A stretch of DNA of 64,000 nt. It comes from Antedon mediterranea. Lineage: Eukaryota; Echinodermata; Crinoidea; Comatulida; Antedonidae. The first letter of the stretch is position 1; the number at the start of each line of letters is the position of its first letter. Below the pieces are notes generated by a model. The model saw nothing but the letters and a program-made list of their open reading frames with translations. It searched no databases and had not been told where the DNA came from. Shown here one piece after another: positions 21,064 to 38,232 of this stretch. Position numbers and translations under genes: made by a program. The stretch covers positions 30,491,795 to 30,555,794 of the forward strand of contig NC_092670.1 of assembly GCF_964355755.1 (NCBI RefSeq), in the 5' to 3' direction.

Positions 21064-21851
21064 TTTAACGTAACAACACTTATCATTTAGTAATATTATG
21101 CAGTATTGAGATTTTGATTACATAAATACAAATCGCAGTACCGGAATATGATCCGGACTGCTATAATATTTAACGATTTTCATGAAGATACCAACACACA
21201 AATATCTATAATTATTCTCCGAGAAACGTACGTACGACGTCGTGAACAAATTTGTTTTTTGTTTTTTTTTTCGTTTTCTGAAATGTAATACTAAAATAAA
21301 GGCTAAAATATTCAGTACATTTCCGAAGTCACTTTTTTACACAGATTTTTATTAGTTCTAGTTAATCTTATTCATTGGCTAATTATTGAATATTGTTATA
21401 CATTGTTAATTAGCTACACGAGTTATTGAACCCAATATATAAACAATATCTACACTCTGGAACATGTGAAGTATACGTCTAAATCCAATTTAAAACCCGC
21501 CGTTGCCTTTAATTGGTAAAACAAAAAAACGTTAAACCTGTTAAACAATGATTATAAGGCGCAAACCAAATTATGATTAGTGTAAATGTTAGTTTAATCA
21601 GAGAGTTGTTAACATGTAACCCCGTCAGACACATATTTATCGTACCCGAGTAAGTTTGTGACCCGCCCACCAAAGTTAGCAAATCCAACTCACCACCCGG
21701 GTAAGTAAGAAACTAATAAAGCCATAGTGTATGGATCGCCGTGGTGGTGCCAGTAGAAAGCTTTCGATTTGCGACGACTGACAAGCAAGTAAAGTCGAGC
21801 TAATTCATTGTGCGCATGCAGGGACGTTGGTAGGCATAAGCGCTTCCTAAA
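21064..21851. other. Intergenic, no gene recognised
   Basis: AT-rich spacer; contains two ACCCG.GTAAGT-like blocks near 21645-21710 but nothing assignable. Confidence 0.35.
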
Positions 21852-21998
21852 GTTTGGTTCCCACTAGAACGCAACGCAAGGACGTAGACGCAACGCAAAC
21901 GAGTTGACCAATGACAAGCGACGGTCGAATAACTCCATCTCTTGTGATTGGTCAAATCCCTTTACTTCGTTGTGTCGCGTCTCTAGTGGAAACCAAGC
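21852..21998. mobile_element. ~147-bp palindromic MITE, GTTTGGTTCCCACTAGA ends
   Basis: Left end GTTTGGTTCCCACTAGA pairs with right end TCTAGTGGAAACCAAGC. Inner arms include ACGCAACGCAAGGACG and GACCAAT/ATTGGTC. Unit parts reappear in the tandem array at 22576-22805. Confidence 0.75.
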
Positions 21999-22575
21999 AT
22001 TACGCCATTCCTCGACGACACTCAGTTGTGTGGCGGTTTCTAGGTTCAGGTGACGACCGACAACCCATTATGCGTATTGTAGTTAACCCTAACCCCATAT
22101 TCGTCGCGAATCGACAGCTTCCTAGAACTTAGTAAGTATAAGTGACATGATGGCGGTGGTTACATAACAATTACTTAATAATTGAAAAAGGTCTCGGCAC
22201 TAAATGTATGATTGGGCCTATGGTTCCTTGAGATTAGACAAATCGCATACGGTATCAAAGTTTATGTCATACGTTTTACAGTAGTACTAGAAAGTACCGA
22301 AAAGCTTGTCCAGATCCTGCACTGTTCGCACTACAAGCCCACACCCACCTCAATCTTGGTGATCCCTAGTAATAAAAAATAACAAGCATTTATAAAAGCG
22401 CATTTATTACAAGGTACATTCTTTCTTATCATATACCGCTATGCGTCGTTTACACGTGCAAGTACTTTCCATAATCATTATGGCAATATACCGTCATAAA
22501 GCTGCATTCACACAGTGAGTTCAAATTCCGATACGGTGGCCAGATAAAGAATTGTGACAAATTGTGGTTCTCACC

Positions 22576-22805
22576 GAGGCGCAACACAATGACGTAACCC
22601 GCAATGAAGGTAATTTGACCAATCAGAAGCGAGCAACACAATGACGTAACCCGCAACGTAGGTAATTTGACCAATCAGAAGTGAGCAACACAATGACGTA
22701 ACCGGCTACGTCGGTAATTTGACCAATCAGAAGCAAGCAAAAGAATGACGTAACCCGTAGGTAATTTGACCAATCAGAAGTGAGCAACACAATGACGTAA
22801 CCGGT
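22576..22805. repeat. Five-unit tandem array carrying TGACGTAA and GACCAATCAG in each unit
   Basis: Units of ~45-55 bp: AGCAACACAATGACGTAACC, a variable CGnnACGTnGG part, then GGTAATTTGACCAATCAGAAG. Every unit thus has a CRE/ATF-like TGACGTAA and a CCAAT box. Confidence 0.82.
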
Positions 22806-23243
22806 TGTTGTTCGCTTTTGAGTGCTCTAAATATCTTCACTGCGTTGAGTCATAGTAGGAATCAAGCTTTATAATACATCTGTTCACACTAACGCATTTC
22901 AGACTCCCGCCATGGAACCAAATCCAGGCTTAATGTAAACACAACTTAAGGCTATTCGAGCGCCATTTTGATTACGGATAAACAAAAAAATACATTTATA
23001 ATTGGATAAGTTGTCACAGAAATTCTTAAATACCAAAGAAGCAAATAATATATAGTATTTGTAATATAAGTATTTCACAGCAGCCGTAGAAGGACGAAAT
23101 TGTCCAGAAAATACACAGCAGTCAACTTCTTGTGATATTAAACATAATCAGGTCACCGTTCCAACCACATGGATGACCTTTGGATGGTATGATGCAACAA
23201 TGTTACCAATCACCTGATGATTTCATGATAATCTGTGAATGCT

Positions 23244-23340
23244 TAAGCCTTGTCTACACTGTCAAACTAGTTTGACAAAAAAAAGTGTGATGTGCCTAAA
23301 TATGGTAGGGGTATGACATCAAGTCCATATATGGGCACTG
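23244..23340 (+). mobile_element. MITE, AAGCTCTGTCTACACTATC family, right end missing
   Basis: Left half TAAGCCTTGTCTACACTGTC with GTGTGATGTGCC; the right terminal repeat is absent. Confidence 0.65.
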
Positions 23341-23500
23341 TTGACCAATCACAAGCGCTAGACTGGATGATTACTTTTGGTGCTCTTTAAGTCATTGCGT
23401 TGCATCAAAGTGGAAACATCCTTAAAAAGCAGAAGACATGACCACATCGATGTGTAAGCATCCATATGTATATAATAATGATTATTGTCTCTGTACGATG

Positions 23501-23652
23501 AAGCTCTGTCTACACATTCAAACTTTATAATGACAAAAAAATGTTATGTGCCCATACATGGAGACGATGACATCATATCACTATCATATTTTGGCATATC
23601 ACTACCATATTTGGGCACATCACACTAGTTTGATAGGGTGGACAGAGCTTTA
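23501..23652 (+). mobile_element. MITE, AAGCTCTGTCTACACTATC family
   Basis: Both ends present: AAGCTCTGTCTACACATTC and GGGTGGACAGAGCTTTA; the inner CATATCACTAYCAT motif is repeated. Confidence 0.8.
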
Positions 23653-23741
23653 GTCATCCCACATCCACAGCAACCGTCCTTCAACTGCCATAGAACACAC
23701 ACAATTATATTTATTTGCTGTGTGAATTTGTATATAATTGT

Positions 23742-31003
<7,262 letters not shown>

Positions 31004-31044
31004 CTGAAAACAAGACATTTTGTTTTTTTATTTATTTTTTTCAT

Positions 31045-31430
31045 TTATAAAGGGTGACCCTAAACAGCCTTGCTTAACCCCTTCATCGACATCAAAATAA
31101 TCAGTTACAATATCATCAAACTTAAAACCAATATGACATTTGTATAAAGTTTATCAATAATTTTCCAGACTTTACCACGGATACCAGTATTCCATGCTAT
31201 TGACAAAAGGCAATTACGCCAAAAGCCTTACGGAAATCCAGGAAGGCTAAGTATATTAACTTATTTTCCGCATTACGCGTAGCTAATATGCTTTTATAAG
31301 TGTAAATATGTGGTCCTCACACCTATGATTTTTCCTAAAGCCTCTTGAATTTCTGTAAGAATACTATTACTCTCACATGATGATAATGTAATACCTTTAT
31401 AGTTATATAGTTGAAGGCATTTGCAAACAA
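31045..31430 (-). pseudogene. LINE reverse transcriptase fragment
   Basis: Minus-strand pieces in order but in several frames: FRKNHRCEDHIFTL, LAFLDFRKAF, GIRGKVWKIIDKLYT and DEGVKQGCLGSP, the fingers/palm of a non-LTR RT. Truncated upstream where the next LINE begins (about 31440) and with no YADD part, so only a short remnant. It separates the first visible cullin-4 exon from everything upstream. Confidence 0.75.
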
Positions 31431-31449
31431 GTTCGTTGGTTGGTTGTCC

Positions 31450-32391
31450 CATATAGTGGGTACTGTATATAGACCCCCCTCCTCTGACCCAAATCAATTC
31501 TTAATTGAACTTGACATTGTCCTTTCCAATTTAACAAAAGAAAATAAAAATGTTTATATTCTTGGAGACTTTAACATTGACATTCTTAAACATGAATCCG
31601 ACAATACTGCCCGTCAATTCATTAACACACTGTTTAGCAATCACTATCTTCCACTTATCGACAGACCATCCAGAATAACAAATTCCACAGCCTCATTATT
31701 AGATAATATTATTACAAATCAATTTGATTGTTCTCATATAATTGGTCTGCTATATAGTGATATCTCTGATCATCTCCCTGTTTTTAATATTTCAAACCTC
31801 TCTGATAGTTTTGCCACTAGCTCAAACAATGAAGAGATCCCATCTCTCAGACAGATTAACAATACGTCTCTTAACAACTTTTACCATGATGTCTCTAATC
31901 AAACTTGGTTTGATATCCTTAATTCTAATGATCCTGACTTTGCTTATGACCTCTTTGATAACACACTTAAAGCCCTTTATGACCAACACTTCCCGTTACT
32001 GAAAAGGAACAATACAAACAAGAACAAAAAAATTAAATCTTGGATGTCAAATGGACTGCTAAAATCAATAAAGTATAAACATAAACTCTATGCAAAATTT
32101 CTTCACCGCCCTTCTCCTGCCAATGAAATCAAATATAAACGATATCGTAATAAACTTAACTCCACTATCAAAATTGCCAAAAGAATCCACTTTCATGATA
32201 TTTTCACCAAGCAAAAAAATGATATTAAGGCAACCTGGAAATCAATTAACTCTTTATTGAACCATAAAAACCGAAACCAACACAAAGGCAATACCCCTGT
32301 CAACTGTAACGGAGTACCAACTAAAGACCCCGTCATTATTTCTAAAGCATTTAATGATTTTTTTTGTCGAAATCGGACCCTCCCTTGCTAA
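31450..32391 (+). pseudogene. LINE endonuclease domain and linker
   Basis: About 310 residues; the C-terminal two thirds of an APE-type endonuclease (YRPP, GDFNID with catalytic D/N, SDHLPV with the catalytic D-H) followed by a linker (SWMSNGLLKSIKYKHKLY, AWKSIN-like TWKSINSLL). The front part of the nuclease is missing. The frame ends just after the RT frame has opened in another phase, one frameshift. Confidence 0.82.
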
Positions 32392-33472
32392 CAAAATCCC
32401 TCCTAACAATGTTTCTTTCAAAGAATTTCTTCCTCAACCAAATCCGAAATCAATGTTCTTAACCCCCGTCCTAGAAGATGATATCATAAGAATTATCTCT
32501 TCCTTCGATAACAATAAAGCTCCTGGTACTGATGATTTCCATACTAAAGCCATTAAACATGTTATCAACCTTATCTCCCTTCCCTTGTGTCACATTTTTA
32601 ATCTTGTCCTCTGCAAAGGTGTTTTTCCGAACAGGTTGAAGCTGGCGCGCGTTACCCCTGTTTACAAATCTGGCCCCAAATCCAACCTTTCTAACTATCG
32701 TCCTATCTCCATCCTGTCAATCTTTTCGAAAGCCTTGGAAAGAATTATCTATGATAGAACTTTTTCATTTATCAGCAAACATAACATCCTCTTCAAGAGA
32801 CAATATGGCTTTAGAAAAGGACATAACACCTCCATGGCTTTGATCGACCTCACTAACAAAATTATTCATGCATTCGAAAATCGTCAATTTGGAATCGGAC
32901 TTTTCATCGACCTTTCCAAGGCTTTCGACACCATTGATCATAATATTCTTTTTTTTAAATTGTCTCACTATGGAATCCGAGGACCCGCCTTAAACGTTTT
33001 CAAAAGCTATCTCACTAACCGCTCCCAATGTACTAAATATTTTAACTCTATTTCTAATTTTTGCCCTATCACCTGTGGCGTTCCCCAGGGCTCCTTACTT
33101 GGCCCTCTTCTGTTCACCTTTTACATTAATGATATCCACCGAACCTCAAACCTGCTAAATTTTTTTATATATGCTGATGACACTACAGTTTTTCATGCCA
33201 ACAAAAATTTCCAAACTCTTTTTGACACCTTTAATACCAACGTTATCCCCTTGTCCCAGTACTTTATTGCCAACAAACTCTCCCTCAATCATAATAAATG
33301 TAGTTACATCCTATTCGGAACCCCGCAGTTGACTAGGGGTATTGATGTGTCCCCACTTAAAGTCGTTATTGATAATCAAGAAATCCCCTCTGTTAAGTAT
33401 AATAAATTTCTTGGCATTATCATCGACAACTCTCTCTCATGGAAACCCCATATCAAAGAACAAAGTGTCTAA
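32354..33472 (+). pseudogene. LINE reverse transcriptase domain
   Basis: 372 residues: NKAPGTDDF, YRPISILSIFSKALERI, GFRKGHNTSMAL, FIDLSKAFDTIDH (first catalytic D), GVPQGSLLGPLLFTFYINDI and FIYADDTTVF (catalytic DD, ~33170-33200). The frame stops at 33472; the C-terminal part (LPSFLPTNILRTLYCTLILPYLSYGN) continues in other frames to about 33800. Confidence 0.85.
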
Positions 33473-34375
33473 GAACCTTGGGATCATTTCTAGGCTTCCT
33501 TCCTTCCTCCCAACTAATATTCTCAGGACCCTTTATTGCACACTCATCCTTCCTTATTTGAGCTATGGTAACATTGTCTGGGCCAACACTTACCCTTCAA
33601 ACATCATTAAACTCTCTATCCTACAAAAAAAAAGTTATCAGGACTATATCTGGCGCTCATCCACTGTCACATTCCTCCCACTTATTCTCCAAACTCAATC
33701 TTCTCAAACTCTCGGACATTAACCTATCCCTGCAAGGTGTCTTTGTTTTTTTGGCCACTCACTCACTTCTCCCTTGCCATCTTAACGACCTTTTCGCTCC
33801 TAATATACCGTTCATAAATATTATACTAGAACAAGAAATAACATATATATCCCTAACCATAACACCAATTATTTTCAACATAGCATTAGATATTCTGGAC
33901 CTCTATTGTTTAACAATTTACCCCCCTCAATTTCCTGTGCTGCTAACCGCTATTCATTCAATAATAACATTAAAAATTACCTTTTGTCTCATTACTGATC
34001 GATCTGTTTGATATGGTCGTTGTTTCCATGTTCCGTGACTTGCTATCTTTATTACTCATTTGTCATCATATTCGCTATATGCCATGCAGCTGTACTTTTT
34101 TCTGTTCTTTTTTTTTAATTTTTTATTCCAACTTTTATCTACTGGTTTTATATATATTTTGTATTTCTTTATTGTTTAATTAATTAATTTTCTTTATTTA
34201 TATTTTTTTCTTCTCTTAATTTAAATATTTTGTAAAGGCAATCCCGTCACAAGATTGAAATCTTTTTGGGATTTGCCTTCGTCCATTTTCTTGTTTTATC
34301 ACTTGCCATTTTGTTTTTGTTACTTTTGTCTTTTGGACGTGAATAAATGTTCCTTGAATTGAATTGAAAAAATTG

Positions 34376-34717
34376 AAATAATGCAACGAGCTTATTTGGC
34401 TACTCGGTATGCATTAATCATAAAACTTCCTCGCGATCTGTGTGAAAACACCTTCTCAACCGTGACGAGTTGTAAGCAATCCTAATTAGCATCATGTATA
34501 ATGTATACTCATGGTTTGAAATCTTTGTTTACTTTCGCTCGTGACGATTTCCAGACGAAATGTAATCAAATTAATTTAGCTGTTAAGTACGTAAAATTGT
34601 TGTTTTTGGCTCGAATTTTCGACTTAAAGTGAATAACTTTAATTGTACTTTAATATGGCCAATTTAAATTTAGAATATTTTTACCTTCATTTTTTTGTGT
34701 TTCAAGTGACAATACAT
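34376..34717. other. Intergenic, no gene recognised
   Basis: AT-rich spacer between the LINE tail and the inverted laccase duplication. Confidence 0.35.
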
Positions 34718-35737
34718 CTTTAAACTATCAAAATGTCCGGTAATACCACCAGTATAGTTAACAGGTTCGCCAATGTCAAGTGTATATCCTACTATTATAC
34801 ATTATTTAAATAAAAAAAGTGAATTTAATCGTAGCTGCCTGAAAGTGGAGAAGATGGATTTTAATCAACACCTTTTTGAATGCGCCTTGAGCACTCTTGA
34901 GTGGTATGTGCGCTATAAAAATCCTGTTATTATTTATTATTATTATTACCTACCTACTTTAGTAATCTTGATAATCATTAATTCTGGTAAGCAGCGGCTT
35001 GTACGGACTGTCCAGATGTCCGACAAGACTGTAGTGCATATCGCTGTTATTCGGTAGACGGTTCACGTAGACCAATTTTAACGGTTAATGAAATGTCACC
35101 TGGTCCAAGTATTCAGGTACAAATTTGTCGCAGAAGCTACCACCAATTAATTTAAATAAATAGTAATTTCAGATATAACATATTTTAAAGTTAACACAGT
35201 ATTTATTTTTACCCAGTCAGTTGGGTTCTGTTTCGTTGCAGTTCATTCTGTAACCGCCCTTCACAGTTCAGAAAGGGGATCATTTTGGTTTTCTTTTTCC
35301 ATGACTGGTGCATACTTCAAAAAGCCCGCTAGAAACAGAGTAATTACTATAGGAAATTTGATCACTTTAGTTTGTAACTGGGAGTTTGCTTGTGCAGACT
35401 AAAGCTCTGTCTACACTATCAAAGTGTGATCTGCCCAAATAATATTTGGTAGTGATAGGATATCCATATATTGGCACATCGCATTTTTGTGTGCAGACAG
35501 AGCTTAAGCTTAATGGCAATTAAAGTATTAGTTTTACGACGTTCCTAAAAGTCATTGAAAAGTTTATTTTAAAATATAGGACTGTTTTTTGTGTGAATGA
35601 TACCAACATTGTAGTCACGTGAGCCATAAGATAGTATATAGGCCTATTGTTTTGACGGCTCCCAAATTCCCCTTTAAATAAGGTATAATTTTGTTACCAC
35701 ACTAATCTAACTGTTTTTATGTTCTATTAAACACAGT
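34718..35737 (-). repeat. Inverted segmental duplication, copy B
   Basis: Inverted copy of 18118-19418. Compared with copy A it has lost intron 1 and the first part of exon 2 and has gained about 78 bp inside exon 1. Confidence 0.85.
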
Positions 35738-36133
35738 GTCTCTTGGGGGAAAAAAGAATTATCCTATTATCTTTGTATTACCTTATTATTATCCTGTATT
35801 CTACAGTCGTGTTTTGTTTTATTTTAGAATCCGTAGATCCTGCCTTGAATACTGTTGATAATGGGCATGCGCTCCGACGTTTTTATTTCGTCGAATCTAG
35901 AAGCCAACCTAACAACATTCTCGACTTCAGTTTTTATCATGAACGATGTACAATTTGAATATCCTCATACACCGTTTGTTTCATTACAACCAGATGATGA
36001 CGTCAGCGCGTGTAAAATGCCTCCATGGAATACCACTGTGTATGTCGATGAACAGTACTGTGATATAAATAACAGTACAGATTCCAGTACAGCCTGTAAA
36101 TGTCCTATCGTCGCTAAAGTGAAGCTAGGCCAG
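34854..36133 (+). pseudogene. Laccase-like multicopper oxidase, inverted broken copy plus third-domain exon
   Basis: Plus-strand remnants. Exon 1 (ATG at 34854) is split by a ~78-bp insert at 34873-34950 that ends in TTATTATTATTA, like a LINE or SINE tail, with ACC on both sides. The exon 1 donor G|GTAAG survives at 34987 but intron 1 and the start of exon 2 are deleted. The exon 2 remnant runs to the donor at 35116 (SPGPSIQ|GT). After the duplicated intron a new exon follows at 35828-36133 (acceptor TATTTTAG, donor CAG|GTAATT). Its NDVQFEYPHTPFVSL and CKCPIVAKVKLGQ segments match the third cupredoxin domain of laccases, but the first part reads in another frame (one frameshift near 35885-35900). 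Middle exons are absent. Confidence 0.75.
35399..35507 (-). mobile_element. MITE, AAGCTCTGTCTACACTATC family (paralogue of 18344-18441)
   Basis: Carried inside the inverted laccase duplication; TAAAGCTCTGTCTACACTATC ... TGCAGACAGAGCTTAA. Confidence 0.75.
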
Positions 36134-36505
36134 GTAATTTATATATAAATTATGGTTAATTCTGACATAGGCGAGCACAATGGAAAAACTTCGGTACAAA
36201 TCTCCGCCTTGGATACCTACCTTATCTATCTCAGGGAAGATATTATAAAGAGTTTTTTAACAAAATTTATGATTTCAACAGTAGATTTTCAACTCAATTT
36301 CATTTCTTCGCAGTCAAAGTAATTTCCGGGTTTACGATGAGTTCACACTAACAGTTGTTGTGCACTCTGATTGTTTAACAATGTTGATTGGCTGAATTTG
36401 ATTAAATAAAATATTTGTTTGATTTATCAAATAATAATGTATAATGAGTGAATCAAGAGTGTAGGCCTACATTATGATAAATTTAAATTAATTGTAATGG
36501 GTTAA
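36134..36505. other. Spacer between laccase remnant and RAG1-like exon
   Basis: No coding homology on either strand. A CACAATG heptamer-like string at 36176-36182 has no partner that I can find. Confidence 0.35.
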
Positions 36506-36511
36506 AAAACT

Positions 36512-37313
36512 CACCCGTCCTCGAGTCATAAGTGACACTTTCTTATTATTCATAAGGTCTTTCCGTACTATGTTGTGTGCCATGCTTTTCAATTCTTTTG
36601 GCCAAACCTCATTTGTTTGGGCAGTACATGTAATTTCTTCAACTGCACTTAAAATTTTGGTGAATGCCTGTTCTTTAAACGTTTTGCAAACATGATTGGG
36701 GGTTTCTGACCAAACTAATTGAATTTTACATTGTTTGCATTGCAAAGGGACTCGTTTAAGCGATTGTTCTACAATAAGTGGAACTGGTTTGAGATCTTTG
36801 TTACTGACAATTTGGCTGCAGTTAAAACAATCAATTGATTCTCGTCCTACTGCCTTAAACAATTTGTTTATGCAAAATGTACAAAAAAAAATGTTGACAA
36901 GGCGTCTGCTGGCTGTCAATTGACAACAAATTATTGCATATCTGACATTCATACACTTGATTATCGTAATTTTCAAAAATTTTAAATTGAGGATTTAGTA
37001 GCAAGTGCTCATGAGTGGGAATAAAACTGCCAGTAGTATTGCTTCTGTTTTCGGGAAACTTGCATTTCTTCAGCCTTCGACCAGGTCTTGATTGTTGACT
37101 GAATAAGTAGCACGCTAAGCATTTGTCTCCATGGTCTTTGAAATTAAATGGTGTTATGTTGTGTCCACCAAGTGCCCTAACGTGACAGCTTCCACATAGC
37201 CACTTAAGATTTGGATCCAAATTATATTCATAAGTGTACTTTACATCTTTTATTTTAAATTTTTTTCCGCAACAGTAGCAAAGGGAACTCAATGCCCTTT
37301 CGTGAAACTCCAT
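36512..37313 (-). pseudogene. RAG1 N-terminal-like zinc-finger exon (N-RAG), one frameshift
   Basis: From ATG at 37313: a Cys/His cluster C12-x2-C15, C40-x2-C43, H61, C65-x2-C68 followed by GRRLKK, then a C3HC4 RING (CQIC at the start, TPCQH, CTFC, CFNC at the end) and a further CKQC...H-x-C finger with SLKRVPLQCKQC. The order of a Cys-pair domain with a basic GR-L-K patch, RING and an extra finger is that of the RAG1 N-terminal region and of N-RAG proteins of invertebrate transposons. In a T9 run (minus strand, near 36890) the frame shifts by one in the middle of the RING, so two frames overlap. A strong donor GTGAGT lies at about 36511-36506, implying further exons, but no RAG1 core is visible. 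An intact RING could be restored by a homopolymer error, so the lesion may not be real. Confidence 0.6.
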
Positions 37314-38232
37314 TACTGTATATGAAATAAAATATAATATAAAAAATTTTAAATAAAAATAGCTCCGCAGCTTATCTGTGAAATATATTTGTAATTGTAT
37401 GTGTAATTTTTATAAAGGCCTATAATAGTAGTATAGTTACAGTAATGACTGTCACTCAGTCACACCAGCTAGCCTAAAAATGCACCAGAAAAGCAATAAT
37501 TATTATTATAAACACATGCCATTAATTATTTGATAACAGTTATAATGATTAAATTTAGGATTAGGATAATTAAAGGTTTTACTACTACGAATTTTCTATG
37601 TTTGGGCCTAGCTTCATCCTAGGCCCACATTACTGTCAAGTTTATCGCCGGCGTCAACGCACTTTCTAAGCCTATCGCCAAACCGTTTTCTCGCCGATAA
37701 CAATAACAATGTATAAAGGGGTTGCAAAATATGCGAGTTTTACTAAAAACTGAACCAGGCTATATTAACATAACTTGTATTATTTTATTTATATAATAAT
37801 GATGGCCTATATTCTAGTTCGTTCTTTTTCTAAAAAAATGAATTATATCCAAAAAATAAGTTAAGAATACAATGATATTTTCTACTTACGATTGTTTACT
37901 ATTTCATTACACAGTTTCTATCGACTTCCTGGTTTATGTGTGGGAGATTATTTCAGTAAAATGGACAATATCGTCGTTTATTTATTAATTTATATTAAAG
38001 AAACAATAAAATATTGATTTTTTAATTGAACATAAACTTTTTTAATCGTTTGGTTTTATATAAAATGTGTTTTCTACATAAAAACTAACGGTAGCAAAAT
38101 TTAATTTGGCGTTCGCGAAATAATGGTTTGTGTACAAAATTCATAAGTTCGCGCGGATCGGAGAGCGTCGTCTGCTAACACTGAGGGCGCTTTACTTTTT
38201 CTGATATCTTAACACTAGTTGAAACAGCTGTG
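37314..38232. other. Upstream region of the RAG1-like exon, nothing recognised
   Basis: AT-rich; possible 5' flank or intron of the RAG1-like gene. Short AGGCCTA motifs only. Confidence 0.35.

Larger units (their letters stand above)
31450..34375 (+). mobile_element. CR1/Jockey-group LINE, 5'-truncated, frameshifted
   Basis: Begins inside the apurinic-like endonuclease (VGTVYRPPSSDPNQF, ILGDFNIDIL, SDHLPVF), continues through the linker to RT, C-terminal domain and a 3' end GAATTGAATTGAAAAAATTGAAA near 34355-34375, the short tandem tail typical of CR1/L2-like elements. Three overlapping frames show at least two frameshifts (near 32360-32390 and 33470). Head to head with the LINE fragment at 31045-31430. 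Confidence 0.88.

Noticed and set aside
36176-36182. CACAATG string like a RAG/Transib terminal heptamer near the RAG1-like exon
   Set aside because: No matching inverted heptamer or nonamer-like partner on the far side and no 5-bp duplication; a 7-mer is expected by chance.
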